Shown here: positions 51,864 through 60,219 of the stretch, in pieces | Position numbering within the stretch: the stretch's first letter is position 1 | How the letters are laid out: each line of letters begins with the position of its first letter | Assembly (NCBI GenBank): GCA_910575265.1 | Contig: CAJTEA010000003.1 | Span: forward strand, 186,001-250,000 | DNA: 64,000 nt | Reading direction: 5' to 3' | Source: Oscillospiraceae bacterium | GTDB lineage: Bacteria > Bacillota > Clostridia > Oscillospirales > Oscillospiraceae | Position numbers and translations under genes: made by a program | The notes under the pieces: model-generated | Databases searched by the model: none | What the model saw: only the letters and a program-made list of their open reading frames with translations | What the model was told of the DNA's origin: nothing

Positions 51864-52781
51864 ATGGACGCGATCCAGAAGAGCCTGCTGGAGCAGGTGG
51901 CCGGGCTCCATGAGGTCCCGGAGGGGGCCTACAACATCCGGGCCAATGGCCAGAAGGCGGGGCGGAACACCACCGCCAACATCGACATTGTCACCAAGAC
52001 GGACAAGGACGGCATCGACATCATCATCAAGCCGGGGACGAGGAATGAGTCGGTCCACATCCCGGTGGTGCTGAGCATGAGCGGGCTGAAGGATATGGTG
52101 TACAACGACTTCTTCATCGGCGAGGACAGCGACGTGACTATCATCGCCGGCTGCGGCATCCACAACTGCGGCGAGCAGTCCTCCGAGCACTCGGGCATCC
52201 ACACCTTCCACGTGGGGAAAAACGCCCGGGTGCGCTATGTGGAAAAGCACTACGGTGAGGGGGACGGCTCCGGCGAGAATATCATGAACCCCACCACGGT
52301 GGTAGAGCTGGACGAGGGGGGCTACATGGAGATGGAGACCACCCAGATCAAGGGGGTGGACTCCACCGTCCGTACCACCACCGCCAAGCTGGGGCCCCAT
52401 TCCACTCTCATCATCAAAGAGAAAGTCATGACCCACGGCAAACAGCTGGCTAAGTCCGACTTCACCGTGGACCTGGACGGCGAGGGCTGCCACACCAATG
52501 TGATCTCCCGCTCGGTGGCCCGGGGCCAGTCCCGGCAGGTATTCCTGGCCCGGATCAACGGCAACGCCGCCTGCTACGGCCACTCCGAGTGTGACGCCAT
52601 CATCATGGACGAGGGTGTGGTCTCCGCCATTCCCGAGGTTACCGCCAACTGTCTGGACGCCCAGCTGGTCCATGAGGCGGCCATCGGCAAGATCGCCGGG
52701 GAACAGCTCACCAAGCTCATGACCCTGGGCCTCACCGAAAAGGAGGCCGAGGAGCAGATTGTCAACGGGTTTTTGAAATAG
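51864..52781 (+). CDS. sufB: SufB/SufD-family Fe-S scaffold, minimal type
   Basis: The 305-residue protein is a short SufB/D-type beta-helix: VYNDFFIGEDSDVTIIAGCGIHNCGEQSSEHSGIHTFHVG, SRSVARGQSRQVFLARINGNAACYGHSECDAIIMDEG and a C-terminal ATPase-contact helix (LTEKEAEEQIVNGFLK). It is much shorter than classical SufB (about 470 residues). With no sufS, sufU or sufD nearby, this is the SufCB-only (minimal SUF-like) arrangement known from archaea and Clostridia. The start is 14 nt after sufC. Confidence 0.88.
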   Translation: MDAIQKSLLEQVAGLHEVPEGAYNIRANGQKAGRNTTANIDIVTKTDKDGIDIIIKPGTRNESVHIPVVLSMSGLKDMVYNDFFIGEDSDVTIIAGCGIHNCGEQSSEHSGIHTFHVGKNARVRYVEKHYGEGDGSGENIMNPTTVVELDEGGYMEMETTQIKGVDSTVRTTTAKLGPHSTLIIKEKVMTHGKQLAKSDFTVDLDGEGCHTNVISRSVARGQSRQVFLARINGNAACYGHSECDAIIMDEGVVSAIPEVTANCLDAQLVHEAAIGKIAGEQLTKLMTLGLTEKEAEEQIVNGFLK

Positions 52782-52791
52782 GAGGTATCCT

Positions 52792-54504
52792 ATGTTACCC
52801 TTAGCCACCGCCGCCCAGATGAAGGAGCTGGACCGCCGGGCCATTGAGGAGCGGGGGGTTCCCTCCCTGGAGCTGATGGAGCACGCCGCCCAGGCTGTGG
52901 CGGACACGGTTTGGGAGCTGATCCAGCCCGACGAATCCATTTGCGCCTCTTCCATCGGCGTTATCATGATGCACAAGAAGGACGCTCCTCCGCCCACTGA
53001 AGAGGAACAGCGTCAGGAGGAGAAAATTCGGGAGATCGTCGAGTCTAAGAACACCGACCCCACCCCCCGGGTGGCGGTTTTCTGCGGCCACGGCAACAAC
53101 GGCGGGGACGGGATGGCCTGCGCCCGCTTGCTTATGGAGCGGGGTGGCTGCCATGTCCGGGCCTTTTTCGTGGGCGATCGGGCCAAAATGACCCCGGACG
53201 AGAGGGTCATGGAGGAACGGCTGATTGCCGCCGGGGGCTGTCTGGAGGACTTCACCATCGACCTGACCGACCGGGAAACAGCGGAGGCCACATTCACCTT
53301 TGAACAGCAGAAGATTTCCGCCTGGCTGTCCACCTGCGACTGTATGGTGGACGCCCTGTTCGGCATCGGCCTGACCAGGCCTGTGACCGGCCCCTTCGCC
53401 GCCGCCGTCCGGCTGATGAACGGGCGGACGGTGGTCTCCTGCGACATCCCCTCCGGGGTGAACGCCGATACCGGGGAGATTTTAGGCGAGGCTGTCCAGG
53501 CCACCAAAACCGTCACCTTTACCCGCCCCAAGCCGGGGCTGTATGTGGGAGAGGGTGCCGCCCGGGCCGGGGAAGTCCGCGCCGTGGACATCGGCATCCC
53601 CCACAACCTGGAGTGGGAGATGTTCCGGGACCTGCCCCGGCTGGAGATGGTGGACTCCCCCAACAACGGACTGCCCCGCCGTCCCCGCGCCGCCCACAAG
53701 GGGGATTTTGGGAAACTCTTCATCCTTGCCGGGTCGGAGGGGTACACCGGCGCGCCCGTTCTGGCGGCAAAAGCCGCTCTGCGCGCCGGGGCGGGGCTGG
53801 TGTACTTAGGGGTGCCCTGGGATATCTACCCCATCATCGCCATCAAGTGCGACGAGGCCATGCCGTTTCCCCTGCCGGAGGACTATGACGCCATTTTGGA
53901 CAAAGCGAGGGGCTGTGACGCGGCCCTCATCGGTCCCGGATTGGGACGGGCTCCAGAGGTGGAAGCGCTGGTGCTCCGCCTGCTGGCGGACCTGGACGTC
54001 CCTATTGTGCTGGACGCCGATGGCATAAACGCCCTTTCCGGGCATATAGATGTATTGGACAAACGCTCCGCTCTCACCGTCCTCACTCCCCATGAGGGGG
54101 AGTTTTCCCGGCTGACCGGCTGCGCCCTGCCCATCCGGGACCGTCTCACCGCCGCCCGGGAGTTTGCCCGGGACCACGGCTGTGTGCTGGTTCTCAAGGG
54201 TCAGGGCACCATTACCGCCGCGCTGGACGGCTCGGCCTGGGTCAATACCACCGGCAACCCTGGCATGGCCAAGGGCGGCTCTGGGGACGCGCTGGCGGGG
54301 ATGATTGCCGCCCTCCTGGGTCAGAAGCACCTGCGCGGAGAACGCCGGGAGGGGGACAATACGGCGGAGCTGGCGGCGGACGCCGTTTTTTACCACGGCG
54401 CGGCGGGGGACGCCTGCGCCGCGAGCCTTGGCGAATACGCCATGCTGCCCACCGACCTGATCGAGGCCATCCCCCAGGTCCTGCGGCAGTGGTCTGAGAT
54501 TTGA
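52792..54504 (+). CDS. nnr: Bifunctional NAD(P)H-hydrate epimerase/dehydratase
   Basis: The 570-residue protein joins an N-terminal epimerase (YjeF_N; FCGHGNNGGDGMACARLL and CDIPSGVNADTG) to a C-terminal ADP-dependent dehydratase (VLTPHEGEFSRL and GNPGMAKGGSGDALAG). It repairs hydrated NADH and NADPH. A charged insert of about 45 residues (about 46-91, including PPPTEEEQRQEEKIREIVE) interrupts the epimerase before the GNNGGDG loop. GGAGG precedes the ATG. It starts 10 nt after sufB. Confidence 0.94.
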   Translation: MLPLATAAQMKELDRRAIEERGVPSLELMEHAAQAVADTVWELIQPDESICASSIGVIMMHKKDAPPPTEEEQRQEEKIREIVESKNTDPTPRVAVFCGHGNNGGDGMACARLLMERGGCHVRAFFVGDRAKMTPDERVMEERLIAAGGCLEDFTIDLTDRETAEATFTFEQQKISAWLSTCDCMVDALFGIGLTRPVTGPFAAAVRLMNGRTVVSCDIPSGVNADTGEILGEAVQATKTVTFTRPKPGLYVGEGAARAGEVRAVDIGIPHNLEWEMFRDLPRLEMVDSPNNGLPRRPRAAHKGDFGKLFILAGSEGYTGAPVLAAKAALRAGAGLVYLGVPWDIYPIIAIKCDEAMPFPLPEDYDAILDKARGCDAALIGPGLGRAPEVEALVLRLLADLDVPIVLDADGINALSGHIDVLDKRSALTVLTPHEGEFSRLTGCALPIRDRLTAAREFARDHGCVLVLKGQGTITAALDGSAWVNTTGNPGMAKGGSGDALAGMIAALLGQKHLRGERREGDNTAELAADAVFYHGAAGDACAASLGEYAMLPTDLIEAIPQVLRQWSEI

Positions 54505-54520
54505 GTATGGAGGTAACGCC

Positions 54521-55096
54521 GTGCGCAAGCTGGTGCTTTGCGTACTAATGATAACCCTCCTCGCCGGCTGCGGGAGCGCGGGGGTGAGCGAGGCGGAGGA
54601 GCTGGCCCTGACCATCCGGGGGGAGTATCTGGCCATGGACCGCTGCGCGGCCCAGGCGGCGGTCACCGCCGACTACGGACAGCGGGTGTACCAGTATGAA
54701 ATGGCCGTCGCGGTGTCCGGCGAGGAGGCCACGCTGACCCTCTCCGCTCCGGAGACGGTGGCGGGCCTTACCGCCCGGCTCACGGGGGAGGAGAACCTTT
54801 TGGAGTTTGACGGCGTGTCGGTGGAGACCGGCCCGCTGGACGATACCGGGCTTACCCCTATCTCCGCTTTGCCCGCCCTGCTGGAGGAGGCCCAGTCCGG
54901 CTATATCACCGCCTGCGCCATGGAGGAGGACGGAGCTCTGCTCCGGGTGGACTGCGGCGACCCGACCGGCTCGCCGGGAGCGGGCACTGAGACCGTCCTG
55001 TGGTTCGACGCCTCCACCCACGCCCTGGTAAAGGGCGAAATCAGCGTGGACGGCTTCCGGGTAATCGCGTGCGAATTGACCGATTTTACAATGTAA
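54521..55096 (+). CDS. Predicted lipoprotein, unknown function
   Basis: The 191-residue protein begins with a signal peptide and lipobox LLAGC. The mature part resembles small outer-surface beta-sheet lipoproteins (AMAVAVSGEEATLTLSAPETVAGLTARL-like pattern). The GTG start has GGAGG 7 nt upstream. It lies between nnr and alr in one transcription unit. I recognise no specific family. Confidence 0.7.
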   Translation: MRKLVLCVLMITLLAGCGSAGVSEAEELALTIRGEYLAMDRCAAQAAVTADYGQRVYQYEMAVAVSGEEATLTLSAPETVAGLTARLTGEENLLEFDGVSVETGPLDDTGLTPISALPALLEEAQSGYITACAMEEDGALLRVDCGDPTGSPGAGTETVLWFDASTHALVKGEISVDGFRVIACELTDFTM

Positions 55097-55108
55097 AGAG
55101 TGATACCA

Positions 55109-56257
55109 ATGACAGACAGACAAATGGTCCGCGCCTGGGCGGAGGTCGACCTGGACGCCCTGGCGCGCAACTACCGCCTGCTGCGGGGGCTGGCGCCGAA
55201 GGCCAAATTTCTGGGCCTGGTGAAGGCCAACGCCTACGGCCACGGGGCGGTTCCCATTGGGCGGAAGCTCCAGAAGCTGGGGGCGGATATGCTGGCGGTG
55301 GCCTGCCTGGACGAGGCGGTCGAGCTGCGCCGGGCGGGGATTGTCATCCCCATTCTGTGCCTGGGCCAGACTCCGGTGGAATTGGCCCCTGAGCTGCTGG
55401 AGTATGACGTCACTCAGACGGTGGGCGACCTGGCCACTGGGGAAGCCCTCTCCGCCGCCGCGGTCAAGACCGGAAAGACGCTGAAGATCCATGTCAAGCT
55501 GGATACCGGCATGGGACGGCTGGGGTTTTTCTATGCGGCGGACCACGATGAGAAAACGCTGGAAGACACCGCCATGGACATCGACGCCCTGTGCGCTCTG
55601 CCCGGCCTGGAAGCGGAGGGCATTTTTACCCACTTCGCCGACGCCGACGGCAGTGAAGCGTACACCCGGACCCAGATGAATCGGTTTGAGGACGTCCGCG
55701 GGAAACTGCGCGATCAGGGCGTCAATTTTAAAATTTACCATTGCGCGGCCAGCGCCGCCGTGTTAAACTACCCTTGGATGAGTATGGACATGATCCGCCC
55801 CGGCATCGCCCTGTACGGCTACTGCCCCGCGCCCGGAATGGACAACCCGGGCTTAAAGCCGGTGATGACGGTGAAAAGCCGGATCGCCGTTGTCCGAACC
55901 CTCCCCGCTGGGAGCTTTATCAGTTACGGCCGCGCCGCCACGCTGCGCCAGATTTCCAGGCTGGCCGTTGTGCCCATCGGCTACGGGGACGGCTACCCCC
56001 GAGCTCTGTCCAACGAGATGGACATGCTGATTCGCGGTATTCCATGCCCCATTGTAGGCCGGATCTGCATGGATATGTGTATGGTGGACGTCACCGGCCT
56101 GGAGGATGTACAGCCCGGCGAGGTGGCCACCGTCTACGGACCGAAATTGACGCGGCGGGCGGCAAAGCTGGCCGGGACGATCTCCTATGAATTGTTATGC
56201 CAGCTTACCCCCCGGGTTCCCCGCCTCTATTTTGAGGACGGCGCCCGGATTCTGTGA
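55109..56257 (+). CDS. alr: Alanine racemase
   Basis: The 382-residue fold-type III PLP enzyme has the PLP lysine in LGLVKANAYGHGAVPIG and the active-site tyrosine region near ISYGRAATL, plus VGRICMDMCMVDVT. It makes D-alanine for peptidoglycan. The ATG at 55109 is preferred over a GTG at 55100; AAAGAG is the ribosome binding site. alr next to a mazF gene is a conserved Firmicutes arrangement. Confidence 0.95.
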   Translation: MTDRQMVRAWAEVDLDALARNYRLLRGLAPKAKFLGLVKANAYGHGAVPIGRKLQKLGADMLAVACLDEAVELRRAGIVIPILCLGQTPVELAPELLEYDVTQTVGDLATGEALSAAAVKTGKTLKIHVKLDTGMGRLGFFYAADHDEKTLEDTAMDIDALCALPGLEAEGIFTHFADADGSEAYTRTQMNRFEDVRGKLRDQGVNFKIYHCAASAAVLNYPWMSMDMIRPGIALYGYCPAPGMDNPGLKPVMTVKSRIAVVRTLPAGSFISYGRAATLRQISRLAVVPIGYGDGYPRALSNEMDMLIRGIPCPIVGRICMDMCMVDVTGLEDVQPGEVATVYGPKLTRRAAKLAGTISYELLCQLTPRVPRLYFEDGARIL

Positions 56258-56275
56258 AAATCCGCTGAAAATTCC

Positions 56276-56304
56276 GGGGACAGGCTCTCAAGCCGCCTGT
56301 CCCC
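56276..56304 (+). terminator. Hairpin after alr
   Basis: GGGGACAGGC and GCCTGTCCCC pair over 10 bp with a 9-nt loop but have no T-tract. It may stabilise or end the alr transcript. Confidence 0.45.
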
Positions 56305-56489
56305 CGCCGTGACCGCCCGGCTTGTCCGGACATAGGATGAGGTGGAGCACAGGGGGGCGTTTCCCCCCGGGTTTGCAGGGCGCGGCGGGCTTTGGAGTGG
56401 GCCGGGGCCGGGTGCGGTCCTATGACGGCCCAAATTCTCTTTCCTGGTGAGGTATAATCCTCGCCGCCCCGTGGGAGAATCATAGTACA

Positions 56490-56520
56490 GCGTTACATAC
56501 GATTCCTTCGGCTGTAACGC
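56490..56520. promoter_or_regulatory. Inverted repeat upstream of mazF
   Basis: GCGTTACA (56490-56497) and TGTAACGC (56513-56520) are perfect 8-bp arms about 26 nt before the mazF ATG. A -10-like TATAAT lies at 56453-56458 without a good -35. The site could be an operator or an mRNA hairpin. No antitoxin reading frame is seen in 56258-56545. Confidence 0.4.
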
Positions 56521-56545
56521 GGTGCTATCTTCCAGCGGAGTGTGA

Positions 56546-56917
56546 ATGTACTTGGATAACAGCGTAAAACGAGGCGACATCTTCTATGCCGATTTGAGCC
56601 CCGTGGTGGGCAGTGAACAGGGGGGCGTGCGCCCTGTCCTCATTGTGCAGAACGACACCGGCAACCGGCACAGTCCCACCGTGATTGCCGCGGCCATTAC
56701 CTCCCAGACGGGAAAGGCCCGGCTGCCCACCCATATCTCGGTGGCTCCCCTGAGCTGCGGCCTGCCCAAGGAGTCTGTGATTCTGCTGGAGCAGGTGCGC
56801 ACCCTGGATAAGCGCCGCCTGCGGGAGAAGATGGGCCGTCTGGACGACGGCGTGATGCGCCAGGTGGACAACGCCATCGCGGTGAGCTTCGGCCTCCACC
56901 CGGAGACGATGGTGTAA
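56546..56917 (+). CDS. mazF: MazF/PemK-family endoribonuclease toxin
   Basis: The 123-residue protein matches NdoA/Endo[42 protein letters not shown], with the conserved RPV and [13 protein letters not shown], and [13 protein letters not shown]. Such enzymes cut mRNA at short motifs. GGAG precedes the ATG. In Bacillus the antitoxin ndoAI lies between alr and ndoA; here that interval holds only hairpins. The antitoxin may be elsewhere, or the gene may be controlled differently. Confidence 0.93.
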   Translation: MYLDNSVKRGDIFYADLSPVVGSEQGGVRPVLIVQNDTGNRHSPTVIAAAITSQTGKARLPTHISVAPLSCGLPKESVILLEQVRTLDKRRLREKMGRLDDGVMRQVDNAIAVSFGLHPETMV

Positions 56918-56921
56918 CAAC

Positions 56922-56945
56922 AGGTCCCGCCCTCCGGCGGGACCT
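56922..56945 (+). other. Hairpin between mazF and the next gene
   Basis: AGGTCCCGCC and GGCGGGACCT form a 10-bp stem with a CTCC loop. No T-tract follows, so partial read-through into the next gene is likely. Confidence 0.5.
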
Positions 56946-56970
56946 ACATAAGAGAAGGAGCGTCGTACCT

Positions 56971-57507
56971 ATGAAAAAACTGGACAAGCGCTGGACCGTT
57001 CGCCTGGGGGCGCTGGCCCTGTCCGCCATGCTGCTGGGCACGGTGGCGGCTCTGGCCGCGGGAGGCGACCAGAGCGACCCCCTGGTTACCCTCAGCTATC
57101 TGAACCAGACCGCGATCCCCCAGATTGTCAAGCAGGTGGAGGAGAGCGCCGCCGTCAAGCAGGCGGAGCTGACCAAAGCCTTTACCGCCCAGATCAACCA
57201 GTACCTCCAGCAGGGAGGGGCGGTTGGCGGCAGCCTCGGCGGTTCCGCCTCCTACACGCTGGTGTCCATGTCCAGCGGCCAGGTCATGTCTCTGGGCGTG
57301 GGCTGTGAGGCGCTGCCGCGCGTCGGCACGGTCACTGTAACCGCGGACAGCGCCCCGGCGCTGATCGACATGACCTCCGGCGGCACCGTCAACACCGGGG
57401 CGTCCTTGACCCGCAACCATCTGTACCTGTGTACCATCCCCGACCGCTCCCTCACCGCCTCCGGCGATGTGAAGCTGCTGGTCCGGGGGACCTATTCCAT
57501 CGCCTGA
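56971..57507 (+). CDS. Secreted protein of unknown function
   Basis: The 178-residue protein has a signal peptide (LGALALSAMLLGTVAALAA). The mature part has a helical segment (LNQTAIPQIVKQVEESAAVKQAELTKAFTAQINQYL), then a beta-rich C-terminus (SYTLVSMSSGQVMSLGVGCEALPRVGTVTV). AAGGAG precedes the ATG. I recognise no family. A hairpin terminator follows. Confidence 0.72.
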   Translation: MKKLDKRWTVRLGALALSAMLLGTVAALAAGGDQSDPLVTLSYLNQTAIPQIVKQVEESAAVKQAELTKAFTAQINQYLQQGGAVGGSLGGSASYTLVSMSSGQVMSLGVGCEALPRVGTVTVTADSAPALIDMTSGGTVNTGASLTRNHLYLCTIPDRSLTASGDVKLLVRGTYSIA

Positions 57508-57518
57508 TTACGTAGCCA

Positions 57519-57548
57519 ATCCCCGCCGTTTTCCCAAGCGGCGGGGAT
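57519..57548 (+). terminator. Terminator after the secreted protein gene
   Basis: ATCCCCGCCG and CGGCGGGGAT form a 10-bp stem with a 10-nt loop, followed by GTTAAAT. Confidence 0.6.
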
Positions 57549-57572
57549 GTTAAATAAAGAGGAGGAACACCA

Positions 57573-58367
57573 ATGAGAAACATGTTTGATCTCACCGGCC
57601 GGGTGGCCCTGGTCACCGGGGGGGCCTACGGCATCGGATTCGCCATAGCGGAGGCCCTGGCGGTCGCGGGAGCGAAAATCGCCTTCAACTGCCGCGGCCA
57701 GTCCAATCTGGAAAGGGCTATGGCCGACTACGCCGCCAAGGGGATTGAGGCCCGGGGCTATATCGCCGACGTCACCGACGAGGGACAGGTTGCCGAGCTG
57801 ACGCGCAAAATCGAGGCCGATCTGGGCGGCGTGGATATCCTGGTGAACAACGCCGGCGTGATCAAACGCGTCCCTATGACTGAAATGAGCGTGGAGGATT
57901 TCCGGCAGGTGGTGGACATCGACCTGATCGGCCCCTTCATCTGCGCCAAGGCGGTGATCCCCGGCATGGTGGAGCGGGGACGCGGCAAGATCATCAACAT
58001 CTGCTCCATGATGAGCGAGCTGGGCCGGGAGACCGTCTCCGCCTACGCCGCCGCCAAGGGCGGGCTGAAGATGCTCACCCGGAACATCTGCTCGGAGTAC
58101 GGTGGGGCCAACATCCAGTGCAACGGCATCGGCCCGGGCTACATCGCCACCCAGCAGACCGCCCCCCTCCGGGAGCGGCAGGCCGACGGCAGCCGCCACC
58201 CCTTTGACCAGTTCATCGTATCCAAGACCCCGGCGGGCCGCTGGGGCGTCCCCGAGGACCTGATGGGGCCGGCGGTTTTCCTGGCCTCCGACGCCTCTAA
58301 TTTTGTCAATGGCCACATCCTCTATGTGGACGGCGGAATTCTGGCCTACATCGGCAAGCAGCCCTGA
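57573..58367 (+). CDS. SDR oxidoreductase, gluconate 5-dehydrogenase-like
   Basis: The 264-residue short-chain dehydrogenase has the cofactor loop TGGAYGIGFAIAEAL, NNAG (LVNNAGVIKRVPM) and the catalytic Ser and YxxxK (ICSMMSELGRETVSAYAAAKGG). The closest resemblance is to gluconate 5-dehydrogenase/2-deoxy-D-gluconate 3-dehydrogenase enzymes. GAGGAGG precedes the ATG. It lies upstream of dhaK-dhaL, separated by that pair's promoter, so a shared polyol or keto-sugar pathway is possible but not shown. Confidence 0.86.
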   Translation: MRNMFDLTGRVALVTGGAYGIGFAIAEALAVAGAKIAFNCRGQSNLERAMADYAAKGIEARGYIADVTDEGQVAELTRKIEADLGGVDILVNNAGVIKRVPMTEMSVEDFRQVVDIDLIGPFICAKAVIPGMVERGRGKIINICSMMSELGRETVSAYAAAKGGLKMLTRNICSEYGGANIQCNGIGPGYIATQQTAPLRERQADGSRHPFDQFIVSKTPAGRWGVPEDLMGPAVFLASDASNFVNGHILYVDGGILAYIGKQP

Positions 58368-58396
58368 TATTTTCAGTAAAAATCCACAAACAGGGA

Positions 58397-58425
58397 TTGA
58401 AGAATCCGAAAAAAACAGTTATAAT
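58397..58425 (+). promoter_or_regulatory. Promoter of dhaK-dhaL
   Basis: TTGAAG, a 17-nt spacer and TATAAT. The 5' leader carries a 9-bp inverted repeat (GCCGGCCTG 58439-58447 with CAGGCCGGC 58459-58467) of unknown role. Confidence 0.7.
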
Positions 58426-58496
58426 GGAAGCCGACGATGCCGGCCTGTCCCGCCGGGGCAGGCCGGCCCGATTTTGCGGGAAAGAAGGTTCTCCAT

Positions 58497-59489
58497 ATGA
58501 AAAAGATCATCAACGCGCCAGAGGCCTATACCGACGACATGCTTCGGGGCATTTACGCCGCCCACAGCCAGGTGAAGTACGCCGCGGACGACCTGCGCTG
58601 CTACTGCGTGGCGGAGAAGAAGCCGGGCAAGGTGGCCATTATCACCGGCGGCGGAACCGGACACCTCCCCCTGTTCCTGGGCTACGTGGGTGAGGGCCTG
58701 CTGGACGGCTGCGGCGTGGGCAGTGTGTTCCAGTCCCCCTCCGCCGAGCAGATCTACAACATCTCCAAGGAGGTGGAGGCCGGCGCCGGCATTCTGTACC
58801 TCTATGGCAACTACACCGGCGACATCATGAACTTCGACATGGCCGCCGAGATGTGTGACATGGACGATATCCCCACCAAATCCATCGTGGGCGCGGACGA
58901 TGTGATCTCCAACGCCGACCCCGCCACCCGCCGGGGTGTGGCTGGAATCTTCTTTATGTACAAGTGCGCCGGGGCCAGGGCCGCTCAGATGGGCACTCTG
59001 GATGAGGTGCTGGCCGCCGCCCAGCTGGCCAAGGACAACACCCGCACCGTGGGCTTCGCCCTCACCCCCTGCGTCATCCCCGAGGTGGGCCACCCCAATT
59101 TCACCCTGGCCGAGGGCGAGATGGCTATGGGCATGGGCATCCACGGGGAGCCCGGCGTGTGGAGCGGGCCCATCAAGACCGCCGACGAGCTGGCGAAGGA
59201 GTCGGTTGACACCATTTTGAAGGACATGCCCGTGGCCTCCGGCGAGGAGGTCTGTGTCCTCATCAACGGCCTGGGGGCCACCTCCATCGAGGAGCTGTAC
59301 ATCCTCAGCGGCAGCGTGCGCAAGCTGCTGGACGAGAAGGGCATCAAAACTTACCGTACCTTCGTGGGCGAGTACGCCACCTCCATGGAGATGGCCGGCG
59401 CTTCCATCTCCCTCTGTAAAGTGGCGAATGACGAGATGAAGCGGTGGATTGACATGCCCGTCCACACCCCCTTCTACACCCAGGTGTGA
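58497..59489 (+). CDS. dhaK: Dihydroxyacetone kinase subunit DhaK-like
   Basis: The 330-residue protein has the DhaK pattern: GGGTGHLPLFLGYVGEGLLDG, YGNYTGDIMNFDMA, and the substrate-binding histidine in GMGIHGEPGVW that forms a covalent hemiaminal with the keto sugar. AGAAGG precedes the ATG at 58497; an upstream frame extension lies in the leader hairpin. It forms an operon with dhaL. Triose or tetrose substrates are both possible. Confidence 0.92.
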   Translation: MKKIINAPEAYTDDMLRGIYAAHSQVKYAADDLRCYCVAEKKPGKVAIITGGGTGHLPLFLGYVGEGLLDGCGVGSVFQSPSAEQIYNISKEVEAGAGILYLYGNYTGDIMNFDMAAEMCDMDDIPTKSIVGADDVISNADPATRRGVAGIFFMYKCAGARAAQMGTLDEVLAAAQLAKDNTRTVGFALTPCVIPEVGHPNFTLAEGEMAMGMGIHGEPGVWSGPIKTADELAKESVDTILKDMPVASGEEVCVLINGLGATSIEELYILSGSVRKLLDEKGIKTYRTFVGEYATSMEMAGASISLCKVANDEMKRWIDMPVHTPFYTQV

Positions 59490-59507
59490 TGCAGGGAGGA
59501 TACAGAT

Positions 59508-60149
59508 ATGAACACCATTACCTGTGAACAGCTCCCCGCCCTTTTTCAGGGGGTGGCCACCATCTTCGCGGAGAAGAGGGAGGAGCTGTGCGACATGGAC
59601 GCCCGGATGGGCGACGGCGACCTGGGGCTGACCATGGACAAGGGCTACGGCGCCCTGCCCGGCCTGCTCCAGGAGAATATGGAGGCCGGGGACGTGGGCA
59701 AGACCCTGATGAAGGCGGGGATGAAGATGTCCAGCGTGGTCCCCTCCACCATGGGCACCCTGATGTCCAGCGGGATTATGGAGGGGGGCAAGGCTCTCAA
59801 GGGCAAGGGGGAGCTGGGACCCTGGGAGCTGGCGGCTTACCTCACCGCCTTCGCCGCCGGCATCCAGAAGCGGGGCAAGTGCCAGCTGGGGGACCGAACC
59901 ATTTTGGACGCGGTGTCCCCCGCCGGGGAGGCGGCTCAGAAAGCCGCGGACCAAGGGGGCGATCTGTCCGCTGTGATCGCCGCCGCCTGCGAGGGCGCGG
60001 TCCAGGGGGTGGAGGCCACCAAGGCCATGACCCCCAAATTCGGCAAGGCCGCCGTGTTCGCCGCCAAGGCCGCCGGCGTCCCTGATCAGGGCGCGGTGGC
60101 GGGCGCTTATATGCTCCAGGGCCTGAAACGGGGCCTGGAGGCACTGTAA
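59508..60149 (+). CDS. dhaL: Dihydroxyacetone kinase subunit DhaL-like
   Basis: The 213-residue helical protein has the ADP/Mg-binding aspartates in DARMGDGDLGLTMDKG, SSVVPSTMGTLMSSG and KCQLGDRTILDAVSPA. The usual DxDHGxNM motif reads GDGDLGLTM here, so the His and Asn are replaced. It supplies the nucleotide site for DhaK. It starts 18 nt after dhaK. A dhaM phosphocarrier gene does not follow. Confidence 0.9.
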   Translation: MNTITCEQLPALFQGVATIFAEKREELCDMDARMGDGDLGLTMDKGYGALPGLLQENMEAGDVGKTLMKAGMKMSSVVPSTMGTLMSSGIMEGGKALKGKGELGPWELAAYLTAFAAGIQKRGKCQLGDRTILDAVSPAGEAAQKAADQGGDLSAVIAAACEGAVQGVEATKAMTPKFGKAAVFAAKAAGVPDQGAVAGAYMLQGLKRGLEAL

Positions 60150-60165
60150 CAGCTTCAGCGTAACG

Positions 60166-60200
60166 CAGCCCCCGGCGCCGGCGCGCGCCGGGGGGCTGTT
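60166..60200 (+). terminator. Terminator of dhaK-dhaL
   Basis: A GC-rich stem (about 60166-60178 with 60184-60197, AGCCCCCGGCGC type) is followed by GTTTCGTT. Confidence 0.7.
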
Positions 60201-60219
60201 TCGTTCAAGGAGAGGAATT

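Noticed and set aside
56227..56580. 117-codon minus-strand frame between alr and mazF as a possible antitoxin
   Set aside because: It lies on the opposite strand, overlaps the mazF start and the hairpins, and shows no MazE/AbrB features.
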